A DNA stretch of 15,472 nt from CAYNNP01 sp964398215 (GTDB lineage Bacteria > Planctomycetota > Planctomycetia > Pirellulales > Pirellulaceae), in contig CAYNNP010000157.1 of NCBI GenBank assembly GCA_964398215.1, forward strand, positions 1 through 15,472, in the 5' to 3' direction. The position numbers and the translations under genes are program-made. Below the pieces are notes generated by a model. It was not told the DNA's origin. It did not search any database and worked only from the letters and a program-made list of their open reading frames with translations. Below, one piece after another: positions 1 to 8,366 of the stretch; the first letter of the stretch is position 1; each line of letters starts with the position of its first letter.

Positions 1-52
1 CCAACTCCCCAAAAGCGCAGCTCCAAAACGTAATCTCTGCGACACAATGGAG

Positions 53-98
53 GCGTTTGCGCTGTTCCGGCACGTATCGCGTCCTTGGTCCGGCCTAC
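53..98 (-). repeat. Dispersed intergenic repeat, copy 1
   Basis: Read on the minus strand this begins GTAGGCCGGACC, passes through a variable spacer and ends GCCGGAACAGCGCAAACGC. The same two end blocks recur at 8261-8297, on the opposite strand and with a shorter spacer; an abbreviated form is at 8367-8388. All copies lie between genes, which suggests a REP-like family rather than chance. Nothing else was recognised in the first 205 bases apart from a weak -10-like TACAAT at 154-159, about 47 nt before the first gene, with no convincing -35 partner. Confidence 0.55.
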
Positions 99-205
99 AA
101 CCAAACATCACATGAAAAAGCGCAAGCAACTATGATGGCAACTGTCGCTCAGCTACAATGACCGCTCGCTCGCAGCCGGTATTAACAAAACAATTCTAAT
201 CCACC

Positions 206-1771
206 GTGTTCCAGAACTATCGCGCTCCGAAACAACATGGTGATGCGGTTGTCCAACCGCCGCTCGCCAACGCTGCAGTCCAGCTGGAATCCAATCGCGG
301 ACTGATCAACCAACACGGTTCGTGGTGGGAACAACTTCGGCTTGGCGCACGCAATCACATGATTGCCAGCGCGATGGACTACACCTCGGCCTACCGCGAA
401 ACACAGTGGTCGCTGGATTTGCAATCTGCCCCGATCGTGATGGCAGGCCACCAACCCACTATTTTTCACCCTGGAGTGTGGTTCAAGAACTTTGCGCTGG
501 ACCATATCGCACGCGACATCAACGGTTTGGCAATCAATCTGATCGTTGACAACGACGTTTCCAGCGGTAGCTCGCTTCGCATTCCGTCGCTCAATCCAGC
601 AACCGGTTTGGCGCAATACCAAATGGTCGACTTTGACGTACCCGGTGGTGGCGTTCCTTTTGAGCAACGGACGATTCAGTCGCGTCAAATCTTTGATCGA
701 TTCGATCAGCAAGTCGCCAAAACCGTCAAAGGTTTGGTCAACGACCCATGTGCCGGTCGATTGTGGGCGCACGCACGAGCCGCGATCGATCGCTGTGGCG
801 TAGCCGGTTGCGCGTTGGCACAAGCACGTCATGGCCTGGAAGCGGAAATTGGATTGCAAACACTAGAAGTACCGCTCAGTGTGATCTGCAAATCGGCTCA
901 GTTCGCGCAATTCGCGATTGCCATTTTCAAACGCATTGCCGAATTCCAAACCGCATACAATCAGTCAGCCGCAAACTATCGGCAGGCACATCGGATTCGC
1001 AGCAGCGCGCATCCCGTTCCCGATTTGAACGCAGACGACAATTGGTACGAATCTCCATTCTGGGTCTACTCGGACGGCGCGCCACAGCGCCGTGCACTTT
1101 GGATTCGGTCCGAGGAATCGCAGATACAACTCTCGGATCGCCACGGATTTTCGCAAGCGATACCACTGACTCACGACACCGATGTCGATTTTGTCACTTT
1201 GCTAGATGGCAAAGTAAAAATTCGTCCGCGTGCGTTGATCACCACCATGTTTGCGCGGCTGGTTCTTTCTGATTTATTTTTGCACGGCATTGGTGGTGCA
1301 AAATACGATCAACTTGGCGACATGATCTGCCGCAAGTTTTTTGGAATTGCGCCCCCAAGCTTCATGGTGCTTTCTGCGACCGTCCAGCTCCCAAGAACAG
1401 GCAACGCACCGGATGCCGACCAAATGCGTCGCCAACTGCAACGCAAATTACGTGACACGATTTTTCAACCAGAAAAATTCTTCACCGATCCTTCGTCCAG
1501 CAACGCAGCCCTAGTGCAGCAGAAGTCGGAACTGATCAAAAACCCACCAGCCAAGGGAAATCGCAAGCATTGGCACGACCAACTCACAGCCATCAACGCG
1601 AAACTATCATCACAGCTAGCAGGCGCGCGAGACGAACTCAACCAATCGATGGCAGACGTCCAGGCGAAACTGGCGTCAGAACAAGTGCTCAGCAGTCGCG
1701 AGCACCCATTTTGTGTTTACCCAATCGACTACCTGACCGAAACATTCAGTCGGATTCTTAAGAAACGGTAG
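206..1771 (+). CDS. Divergent BshC-like (bacillithiol cysteine-adding enzyme-like) protein
   Basis: 521-aa soluble protein with no signal peptide or membrane segment. Two blocks recall BshC, which joins cysteine to GlcN-malate in the last step of bacillithiol synthesis. Residues 81-84 are GHQP within VMAGHQPTIFHPGVWFKN, at the position of the BshC TGQQPGLF motif. Residues 340-385 run RPRALITT...DLFLHGIGGAKYDQLGD...FFGI.PP, matching the BshC pattern of L-x-P-[RN]-x-L-L...YVGGPGE..Y.AQL...F...P. The C-terminal part (about 440-505) is charged and helical and could be the BshC-type coiled coil. The BshC glycine signature is only partly kept (GGAKY instead of GGPGE), so the substrate may differ. 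Length is close to BshC (about 540 aa). The start is GTG at 206: an in-frame TAA at 197 excludes a longer form, there is no Shine-Dalgarno site, and the next in-frame ATG is residue 51. The gene lies 103 nt ahead of the PSD1 operon on the same strand; a functional link is not evident. The family call is inference from remembered motifs. Confidence 0.5.
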   Translation: MFQNYRAPKQHGDAVVQPPLANAAVQLESNRGLINQHGSWWEQLRLGARNHMIASAMDYTSAYRETQWSLDLQSAPIVMAGHQPTIFHPGVWFKNFALDHIARDINGLAINLIVDNDVSSGSSLRIPSLNPATGLAQYQMVDFDVPGGGVPFEQRTIQSRQIFDRFDQQVAKTVKGLVNDPCAGRLWAHARAAIDRCGVAGCALAQARHGLEAEIGLQTLEVPLSVICKSAQFAQFAIAIFKRIAEFQTAYNQSAANYRQAHRIRSSAHPVPDLNADDNWYESPFWVYSDGAPQRRALWIRSEESQIQLSDRHGFSQAIPLTHDTDVDFVTLLDGKVKIRPRALITTMFARLVLSDLFLHGIGGAKYDQLGDMICRKFFGIAPPSFMVLSATVQLPRTGNAPDADQMRRQLQRKLRDTIFQPEKFFTDPSSSNAALVQQKSELIKNPPAKGNRKHWHDQLTAINAKLSSQLAGARDELNQSMADVQAKLASEQVLSSREHPFCVYPIDYLTETFSRILKKR

Positions 1772-1874
1772 CCATCGGGCCAGTTGTTCGCGATTTCCTC
1801 GCTGCGGCAGGCTGGCGTGTATACTTGGGATTGTATTTTGCTAATACCGCCCGCCTTTCTGCTCACCGTTCGCT

Positions 1875-4800
1875 ATGAAGTACGTTTGGATTTTGTTGGC
1901 TAGCGTTGCTTGGTCGTCGGCCGCTGTCGCTGAGACCAAAAAGCGAGTTTCGTTTCAGCATGATGTCCAGCCGATCCTGAGACGCCATTGCTTTCGGTGT
2001 CACGGCACAAAGAACCAAGAAGCAAGCTTGCAGCTGAATATGCGAGACGCTGCTGTCGGTGCTGATGATGGCTTTGTCATCATTCGTGAAAATGCTGCTG
2101 AAAGTTTGCTGATGCATCGCGTGACTGGTGAATCACACGGCGATCTGATGCCGCCAGATTCAAAGCCGCTCGCGAAATCCGAGATTCAGATCTTGCGAGA
2201 CTGGATCAATCAAGGAGCCGAGTGGCCCGATTCGCTGGCCGAAGGAAAACACTGGGCCTATCAACCAATCAAACGTCCGGACGTTCCATCGATTTCTAAA
2301 ACCGCATCGGCGGTGGATCAATTCATTTTGCGTCGCCTTGCGCAAGCAGGATTGGCGCCGTCGGAAAAGCTTGATCGACCTCGTTTGATTCGCAGGATTT
2401 CGCTTGCTCTGATCGGTGTGCCGCCAACACCGGAACAAGTGCGGGCGTTCGTGAATGACCAATCACCCGGCGCCTTCGAGAAACTTGTCGACCGCCTGCT
2501 GGGTTCCGATCGGTTTGGCGAACGCTGGGCAGTTCCTTGGCTGGACATGGCTCGCTACGCAGATAGCAACGGTTTCCAAGCGGACCAGATTCGCGACAAC
2601 TGGGCGTATCGCGACTGGGTCATCCGGGCCTTGAATGAAGGTATGCCATTTGACGAATTTGTGATCGATCAGTTGGCGGGCGATTTACGTCCAAGTGCAT
2701 CGGTCAAACAAAAAATCGCAACGGGCTTTCACCGCATGACGACTTGCAACGTCGAAGCAGGCGTGCATCCGGAAGCCAACCGGGTGAACCAAATTGTTGA
2801 CCGCGTCAACACAACAGCAACCGTGTTCATGGGCACGACGCTCGAATGCGCACAGTGTCACGATCACAAATACGATCCATTTTCGCAGCAAGACTACTAT
2901 CGATTGTTCGCGTTCTTTAACAACACGCCGCTAGAAGTCAAAAACACGTCCGGTGTCACCTGGGATTTTTACGGTCCCAAAATGGACTTGCCAATGGACA
3001 GTGGCAAAGAACAGCGGTTTGACGAACTGACGACTTTGCTGGCCAAGCTAAAAACAGAACGCGAGCAGTTGACGAAGCTTTCCAATGCAAGTTTTGCAAA
3101 ATGGTTGAAGCTGCTCCGCGAGGCGGATGCGTCAACTATTGAACCTCAGAATGTGCAGCCAGAATTCACGTCGACGGGCGATGAAGAGTTTCAGATTCTG
3201 GACGATGGATCCGTCATTCTTTCGGGCCCCGTGCCGCCGAAAGCCGAATACACGTTTACGATCGCGGAAGTCAACGGTCCTGTCACGGCGATACGTGTTG
3301 ATGCGTTGACGGACGACCGAATTCCAGGCAAAGGACCAGGTCGAGGCGATCCGAAACGAACCAATATTATTCTTAGTGAATTCATATGCGAGGTGGTCGG
3401 CGCCAACGAATCCAGCCGGGCAAGCGTGGTCAGGGCGTTCGCGGATCACTCGCAAACGAGATGGGAAGTTTCCAAAGCGTTTGATGGAAACCGAAAAACA
3501 GGCTGGGCGATCGGCCCCGAATTCGGCAAGCCGCACTGGGCAACGTTCGTTCTTGCTGAACCCATCGATCTCGGTCCCGACCAGAGTCTTCGTATCACGT
3601 TGGATCAGCAGTTTGGTCAAGGGCGCGTGATCGGACGCCCTCGCATTTCCGTCTTGCATGCCGATCCAACGATGATTGGACTTGAGCCAAAATTGCTGCA
3701 AGCAGCGCAGAGCAAGAAGCTCGCTGTCAAAGATCGACGCATGCTTCGCGAACACTTTGATCAAAACAATCCGCAGGCAAAGGCGCTGGACTCCAAGATC
3801 AAGGATTTTGAAAAACAGCTCAAAGCAGTTCAGCCCGATACGACTCTTGTCATGACGGAAATGGAAGAGCCACGGGATACGTTTGTGATGTTGCGTGGTG
3901 ACTACGAAGCCACGGGCGACAAAGTCAGCGCCGGAACGCCAGCGGCTTTGCCCAGTGGATCGCCGCCCGCGAATGCAAACCGTTTGCACCTCGCCAAGTG
4001 GCTAACCTCACGGCAAAACCCACTGCTGGCGCGCGTTACGGTCAATCGCTGGTGGGCGGAGATTTTTGGAGTCGGGCTGGTCAGCACGCCAGAAGATTTT
4101 GGTACGCAAGGAGATGTGCCCAGTCACCCCGAATTGCTGGATTATCTTGCGATGGAGTTGATGGATTCTGGCTGGTCGATGAAACACACGATCAAAACAA
4201 TGGTGTTGAGCAATGCGTTTCAACAATCGGCAAACGTCGATAAAGCCATGCTGGAGGCCGACCCAAGCAACCGCTTATTGGCTCGCGGTCCTCGATTCCG
4301 TATGAATGCTGAATTGATCCGCGATAACGCGCTCGTCATTTCAGGATTGATCGCGACCAAAATGTACGGCCGGCCGGTGATGCCATACCAGCCAGACAAA
4401 TTGTGGCGAAGCATCGGCAGAAATCAGCCCAAGTGGATTGCTGCCACGGACCAGGATCGCTTTCGCCGAGGTGTTTATGTCGTTTGGAAGCGTGCGGCAC
4501 CGTACCCGAGTTTTGTTAACTTTGACGCGCCTAACCGAGGAAGCTGCACAGTGAATCGCGGGCGTTCCAACACACCACTGCAAGCCCTGACGTTGCTGAA
4601 CGATCCAGCGTACGCCGAAATGGCGCTCGCAATGGCGGATCGTGTATTGAGTGAATCCAATGGCAATGACGAAGTGCGGTTGGACTACGCGATACAGCTT
4701 GCTTTGGCGCGAAATGCCACCAGCCGTGAGATCGCGATCTTGCGCCGCCTTCTGGACCATGAACGTGACATTGTTCAGGAGCAAGACATCGCCAATCAGC

Positions 4801-4916
4801 GCACAAAACTTCCTTTCAAGGAAATGGTTTTGAAGCACAAAGACAAACAGGAATTGGCCGCCTGGTTTGCGGTGTGCAATGCGATTTTGAACTTAGACGA
4901 AACGATGACCCAGTAG
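1875..4916 (+). CDS. PSD1 / planctomycete cytochrome-c domain protein (PSCyt1-DUF1549-DUF1553)
   Basis: 1013-aa exported protein. A Sec signal peptide covers residues 1-20, with probable cleavage after AVAE. PSCyt1 follows (about 30-95) with one c-type haem site, CFRCH at 39-43. DUF1549 (about 140-350) contains a second CxxCH, CAQCH at 325-329, in the family-typical TLECAQCHDHKYDPF block. Residues about 465-592 form a beta-rich, discoidin/F5-8C-like insert (RVDAL...ILSEF...AFDGN..TGWAI) often seen in this family and probably ligand-binding. DUF1553 (about 700-970) starts with RLHLAKWLTSRQNPLLARV and includes NRWWAEIFG; the end (residues 1003-1011, AILNLDETM) is canonical, so the protein is complete. 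These proteins are known by family only; substrates are unproven, with polysaccharide processing often suggested. The ATG at 1875 directly precedes the signal peptide and lacks a Shine-Dalgarno site. A TATACT at 1820-1825 is a possible -10, without a clear -35. It is followed after 9 nt by its usual DUF1501 partner. Confidence 0.93.
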   Translation: MKYVWILLASVAWSSAAVAETKKRVSFQHDVQPILRRHCFRCHGTKNQEASLQLNMRDAAVGADDGFVIIRENAAESLLMHRVTGESHGDLMPPDSKPLAKSEIQILRDWINQGAEWPDSLAEGKHWAYQPIKRPDVPSISKTASAVDQFILRRLAQAGLAPSEKLDRPRLIRRISLALIGVPPTPEQVRAFVNDQSPGAFEKLVDRLLGSDRFGERWAVPWLDMARYADSNGFQADQIRDNWAYRDWVIRALNEGMPFDEFVIDQLAGDLRPSASVKQKIATGFHRMTTCNVEAGVHPEANRVNQIVDRVNTTATVFMGTTLECAQCHDHKYDPFSQQDYYRLFAFFNNTPLEVKNTSGVTWDFYGPKMDLPMDSGKEQRFDELTTLLAKLKTEREQLTKLSNASFAKWLKLLREADASTIEPQNVQPEFTSTGDEEFQILDDGSVILSGPVPPKAEYTFTIAEVNGPVTAIRVDALTDDRIPGKGPGRGDPKRTNIILSEFICEVVGANESSRASVVRAFADHSQTRWEVSKAFDGNRKTGWAIGPEFGKPHWATFVLAEPIDLGPDQSLRITLDQQFGQGRVIGRPRISVLHADPTMIGLEPKLLQAAQSKKLAVKDRRMLREHFDQNNPQAKALDSKIKDFEKQLKAVQPDTTLVMTEMEEPRDTFVMLRGDYEATGDKVSAGTPAALPSGSPPANANRLHLAKWLTSRQNPLLARVTVNRWWAEIFGVGLVSTPEDFGTQGDVPSHPELLDYLAMELMDSGWSMKHTIKTMVLSNAFQQSANVDKAMLEADPSNRLLARGPRFRMNAELIRDNALVISGLIATKMYGRPVMPYQPDKLWRSIGRNQPKWIAATDQDRFRRGVYVVWKRAAPYPSFVNFDAPNRGSCTVNRGRSNTPLQALTLLNDPAYAEMALAMADRVLSESNGNDEVRLDYAIQLALARNATSREIAILRRLLDHERDIVQEQDIANQRTKLPFKEMVLKHKDKQELAAWFAVCNAILNLDETMTQ

Positions 4917-4925
4917 GTAAACGCG

Positions 4926-6341
4926 ATGAATCTAATTCCCACCGCACTGGGTCGACGTACGCTTTTGCAACGAACTGGGTTCGGGATGGGCGCAGCCGCG
5001 CTTTCACAATTGCTGGATGGCGAGAACGCGTGTGCGGCAAACCCAAACGCATCAGGCGGAACGCACTTTCCTGCCAAGGCAAAGAGTGTGATCTACATTC
5101 ACATGGTTGGTGCACCGTCACACTTGGACCTGTTTGATTTCAAGCCCACGTTGCAGGCGCGGAGCGGCGAAGACTGTCCGAAGGAGTTGTTTGAATCCAG
5201 CAAGTTCGCGTTCGTGCGTAAGTTGCCAAAGATGCTGGGAACGCCAAACGACCAACAACATCGATTCACTCGTTGCGGCGAATCGGGGTTGCCGCTTTCA
5301 AATCTATTGCCACATCTGCAAGGTGTTGCGGATGAAATGACGGTGATCAAATCGCTGCATACCGATGAATTCAACCACGGGCCAGCACAGATGTTCATGC
5401 TCAGCGGGTTCGGTCGTTTTGGCCGCCCGAGCGTGGGTTCGTGGTTGAATTATGGCCTTGGGACAATGAACCAAGACCTGCCTGGTTTTGTTGTGCTGAT
5501 CACCGGCAATGTCTTGGGTGCTGGCAGCCCAGCATGGGGCAGCGGTTTCTTGCCCTCGGTGTATCAGGGAGTCGAGTTTCGCAGCGAAGGCGATCCGGTT
5601 TTGTTCTTAAGCAACCCTGATGGCGTCAGCGCTGGTTCTCGCAAACGCATCATTGACACTGTCAACGAACTGAATCAAACGCAGTTGGCGGATGTTGGCG
5701 ACCCAGAAATCGCAACACGAATCAGCCAGTATGAATTGGCATATCGGATGCAGACCAGCGTTCCTGAACTGATGGACATTTCACAAGAGTCCGCTGCCAC
5801 TCACGAGATGTACGGTACCAAGCCAGGGAAAACCAGTTTTGCAAACAACTGTTTACTTGCCAGACGACTTGTGGAGCGAGGAGTCCGGTTCGTTCAGTTG
5901 TTTGACCAAGGTTGGGACGCGCACGGGAATGTCTTTGGAAGCTTGAAGAAAAAATGCGGCCAAGTCGACCAACCCATTGCAGCGTTGATCAAAGACTTAC
6001 GTCAACGCGGCTTGCTGGATTCAACACTGGTCGTGTGGTCTTCCGAATTCGGACGCACTCCCTTTGCGCAAGGCAAGCCTGAGAAAGCCGGGCGTGATCA
6101 CCACAAAGATGCCTTTTCCGTATGGATGGCTGGAGGTGGCAGCAAGGGTGGAACGAGCTACGGCCAAACGGATGATGTAGGTTACAAAGTCGCTGAAAAC
6201 CCAGTCCATGTGCACGACTTCAACGCAACGCTGCTACACCTGCTGGGGATCAATCACGAAAAACTGACTTATCGGTTCCAAGGGCGCCAATACCGTTTGA
6301 CTGATGTCGAAGGCGACGTCATCCAAGACGTGATTGGATAA
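4926..6341 (+). CDS. DUF1501 family Tat-exported protein (PSD1 partner type)
   Basis: 471-aa protein of the DUF1501 family, which shares the alkaline-phosphatase/sulfatase-like fold. A twin-arginine signal is at the N-terminus: GRRTLLQ with R10-R11, then a Gly/Ala-rich hydrophobic stretch to about residue 37, so it is probably exported folded. Family landmarks are HMVGAPSHLDLFDFKP at 59-74 (first glycine of the usual GG replaced in the pattern GAPS), GWDAH ending at H333, SEFGRTP with E374, and GRDHHKD with D391-H392-H393. By analogy with the superfamily, D331/H333, E374 and D391/H392 would be metal-ligand candidates. The length is usual and the C-terminus is intact. The start codon is 9 nt after the PSD1 stop; AGGT at 4915-4918 overlapping that stop is a plausible ribosome site, so the two genes are almost certainly co-expressed. 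The function of the pair is unknown; an extracytoplasmic hydrolase is one possibility. Confidence 0.93.
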   Translation: MNLIPTALGRRTLLQRTGFGMGAAALSQLLDGENACAANPNASGGTHFPAKAKSVIYIHMVGAPSHLDLFDFKPTLQARSGEDCPKELFESSKFAFVRKLPKMLGTPNDQQHRFTRCGESGLPLSNLLPHLQGVADEMTVIKSLHTDEFNHGPAQMFMLSGFGRFGRPSVGSWLNYGLGTMNQDLPGFVVLITGNVLGAGSPAWGSGFLPSVYQGVEFRSEGDPVLFLSNPDGVSAGSRKRIIDTVNELNQTQLADVGDPEIATRISQYELAYRMQTSVPELMDISQESAATHEMYGTKPGKTSFANNCLLARRLVERGVRFVQLFDQGWDAHGNVFGSLKKKCGQVDQPIAALIKDLRQRGLLDSTLVVWSSEFGRTPFAQGKPEKAGRDHHKDAFSVWMAGGGSKGGTSYGQTDDVGYKVAENPVHVHDFNATLLHLLGINHEKLTYRFQGRQYRLTDVEGDVIQDVIG

Positions 6342-6363
6342 ACCGGCCAGACCGGGTTTTATC
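6337..6363. terminator. Bidirectional hairpin shared by two convergent stop codons
   Basis: GATAAACCGG (6337-6346), loop CCAGA, then CCGGGTTTTATC (6352-6363) form an inverted repeat with a 2-nt bulge, flanked by A/T tracts on each side. The TAA of the DUF1501 gene (6339-6341) and the TGA of the minus-strand gene (6362-6364) both fall in or at the edge of the stem, so this 20-nt gap most likely ends transcription in both directions. Confidence 0.6.
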
Positions 6364-8164
6364 ATTCTGTCAGATGCGTAACAGTCACCGTGGAAGCATC
6401 CGAGTGAATCTTTCCAAGACCGATCACGTTTGATGCTGATGGTGATTCAATGGTACTATCCAAAAGCACGTTGACCGATTTATCAGATTGCATGACGACT
6501 TTGGGAATCGAACCGTCAACGAAAGACCCAATCAATAGAATTCCGTCATGGTTACGTTTGCCATAACCGTACCACTGAGGAACAATCGTGCTCAATTTCT
6601 CGCGATAGGGACTTTTGGCCACACGGGTTAGCAAATTTTCTATGGCCAGACTGTCTGGCTCCGCAGCAACTACCCCAACTGCCGCGATGGTTCGATACGC
6701 TCTCGCGATCTTGCCTGTATCGGTCGTCTTTGAATTCTCCAGTTTGTCCAACGCGTCAATCGCTGCCTTTGCAGCAGCGACCAATTCTGGCGAATCAAGT
6801 TTCTTAGTTAGAGAATCTGGCATTTCGACATCAACTGAATCTGGTGCAAACGTTGCCTTGGGGCCTTCGAAAGGCAGCGATGGCATTTCTACGTTAGAAC
6901 CCACATCAGCAGCATCTGGCGTGTTGTTACTAGCAGGTGGAACTGAACCTAACTCCGGAAGCGTCATACTTGGTGGATCATTTGGCTCAGCACTGGGCTC
7001 GGGAACGCTAAGATCCGGAACGCTAAGATCGGGAACCTTTAGCTCCGGAGTGCTTGGCTCGGGAACACTTGGCTCAGGGGCCTTGGGGTGCGCCGTCGAT
7101 CCCGGCGTTGGAATCACTTCATGAACAGAAATGGGTTGTTGGTTCAAATCTGTGATATGGGGGCGGCGGACTTGGTTGGTTTCCTCAGGGTCAACCGGAT
7201 CAGCCGGATCGGCCGCAGGAGGGAGCGAAAAGCCACTCGGCCCAGCATCCGGTTCAGATTTCGCAGGTGCAAACTCGTCTGGGTTAATGCCAGCCTCTTG
7301 GATGGCTTGATTTATTTTGCTGTCCTCGTTCAGCAGCGAGCGTCCTTCGGGAACGTCCCGGGGCGTCGTGTCATCTGAATTCTGTGCAAGAGGCCCAGGA
7401 GCGGCAGCTCTGCTATTGCTGCTTTCTGTTTTCTTGTCAAACGAACCATCGAATGGCCAGAACCCCAGGTTGGGCGCCCTCCCCGCCGCCAGCAAGATTC
7501 CACCAGCCAAAACGGGAGCAAGCGCAGCCCCCAGCGCGATTTGAACAATCGTTCGTACTGGCGAAGATTTTTTCTTTGGACGCCGACTACGAGATGTCGA
7601 GGCAACACCCGGCGGATCTGGGTAGATTTTTGACGGCGTCTGAACATCAATCTGTGTTTCTTCCTCAGCAGGAGCGTCAACACCGATCTTTAGTTCGTCA
7701 AAGTATTGGTCTTCAGAATCTTCAACCAACTCCTCTTCCATAGTAACGAAATCATCCGACTCAGCGGCGTCCTCGAGCTCGCTTGCATCGTACTGCAAAG
7801 TCTCGTTGATGATCGTTTCTTGCTGTTCATCAAGATCTTCATCGCTGGCAAAACCAACTGCTGCGGCTCCCGCCACTGCCAATCCGCCAACTCCTGCCGC
7901 GACACCCGCCAATCCGCCAACGGATGATTCGTCTGCTTGTTCCGCAAACGGATTCGCAACCGATTGCAGGTGACTTGTCGAATTGAATTGTAGAACTTCA
8001 CCATCCGCATCCATCAACATGATTTCTGGTGGAAGCGTATTTTCAAGCTCCGTGGCAGGATAGGTTTCGTTGCACCACGGACATTGGGCATAAGTCTCTG
8101 ATGGAACATCGAGGGTCGCGACGCGAACTTTTTCAGTGCATCGCGGACAAGTAGCAGAAATCAT
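6362..8164 (-). CDS. Zinc-ribbon, single-pass membrane protein with Pro-rich repeat stalk
   Basis: 600-aa protein of unrecognised family with clear architecture. Residues 6-31 hold CPRC...CPWC (C6, C9, C28, C31), a zinc-ribbon-like fold near the very start. A Gly/Ala-rich hydrophobic stretch (about 84-105) follows, then a strongly acidic region (about 105-175), a basic patch RSRRPKKKSS (about 192-201) and a transmembrane helix (about 204-228). The basic patch before the helix predicts cytoplasmic N-terminus and extracytoplasmic C-terminus. Residues about 230-440 are low-complexity and Pro/Glu/Ser-rich, including PEPS/VPDLS pentapeptides coded by a 15-nt tandem repeat. The last 150 residues form a helical then beta-rich domain of no recognised family. 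Start: ATG at 8164, supported by AGGTGA at 8173-8168 (minus strand), one of the better ribosome sites here. The gene is monocistronic and converges on the PSD1-DUF1501 operon. A role in surface sensing or envelope linkage would be speculation. Confidence 0.85.
   Translation of the reverse strand: MISATCPRCTEKVRVATLDVPSETYAQCPWCNETYPATELENTLPPEIMLMDADGEVLQFNSTSHLQSVANPFAEQADESSVGGLAGVAAGVGGLAVAGAAAVGFASDEDLDEQQETIINETLQYDASELEDAAESDDFVTMEEELVEDSEDQYFDELKIGVDAPAEEETQIDVQTPSKIYPDPPGVASTSRSRRPKKKSSPVRTIVQIALGAALAPVLAGGILLAAGRAPNLGFWPFDGSFDKKTESSNSRAAAPGPLAQNSDDTTPRDVPEGRSLLNEDSKINQAIQEAGINPDEFAPAKSEPDAGPSGFSLPPAADPADPVDPEETNQVRRPHITDLNQQPISVHEVIPTPGSTAHPKAPEPSVPEPSTPELKVPDLSVPDLSVPEPSAEPNDPPSMTLPELGSVPPASNNTPDAADVGSNVEMPSLPFEGPKATFAPDSVDVEMPDSLTKKLDSPELVAAAKAAIDALDKLENSKTTDTGKIARAYRTIAAVGVVAAEPDSLAIENLLTRVAKSPYREKLSTIVPQWYGYGKRNHDGILLIGSFVDGSIPKVVMQSDKSVNVLLDSTIESPSASNVIGLGKIHSDASTVTVTHLTE
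7002..7091 (-). repeat. 15-nt tandem repeat coding Pro-rich pentapeptides
   Basis: Five clear 15-nt units (7002-7016, 7017-7031, 7032-7046, 7047-7061, 7062-7076) and a degenerate sixth share the pattern ggaacnctnngctcn on the plus strand. Translated on the minus strand they give repeating VPDLS, VPEPS and TPELK pentapeptides at about residues 358-388. The unit is a multiple of 3, so copy number can change without a frameshift. The two most 3' minus-strand units (lowest coordinates) are nearly identical, which suggests recent duplication. Confidence 0.85.
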
Positions 8165-8260
8165 GGTTCACCTGACGAATTTTAGTTACCAACCCATAGT
8201 GTAACCTGACTAGTGTTTTCACCCAAATGAGTTGCCCCTCAATTGCTTTGCAGATGGTTA

Positions 8261-8297
8261 TAGGCCGGCGGATTGCGCGCCGGAACAGCGCAAACGC
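8261..8297 (+). repeat. Dispersed intergenic repeat, copy 2
   Basis: TAGGCCGG at 8261-8268 and GCCGGAACAGCGCAAACGC at 8279-8297 match the end blocks of the copy at 53-98, with a shorter spacer. CCGGCG (8265-8270) and CGCCGG (8278-8283) form a perfect 6-bp stem with a 7-nt loop. The surrounding 287-bp gap between the zinc-ribbon gene and moaA holds this copy, the inverted copy at 8367-8388 and no credible gene. Confidence 0.6.
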
Positions 8298-8366
8298 ATC
8301 GATTGCATCACCGAGAATACGCCACGAATAACCGTGTTTTTTGCGTCCGAAGTTCCCGCAATTGCA

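Noticed and set aside
182..859. 225-aa open frame on the minus strand over the first gene
   Set aside because: It is entirely antisense to the 521-aa gene, has no recognisable family or ribosome site, and its composition is Cys/Arg-rich as expected of a shadow frame.
3132..3989. 285-aa open frame on the minus strand inside the PSD1 gene
   Set aside because: The plus-strand frame carries the conserved PSD1 domains throughout this stretch; the antisense product resembles nothing known.
8196..8225. Possible promoter for the zinc-ribbon gene (minus strand TTGGGT, 17 nt, TACACT)
   Set aside because: Only three of six and four of six bases match the consensus, and planctomycete promoters are poorly defined; not strong enough to list.
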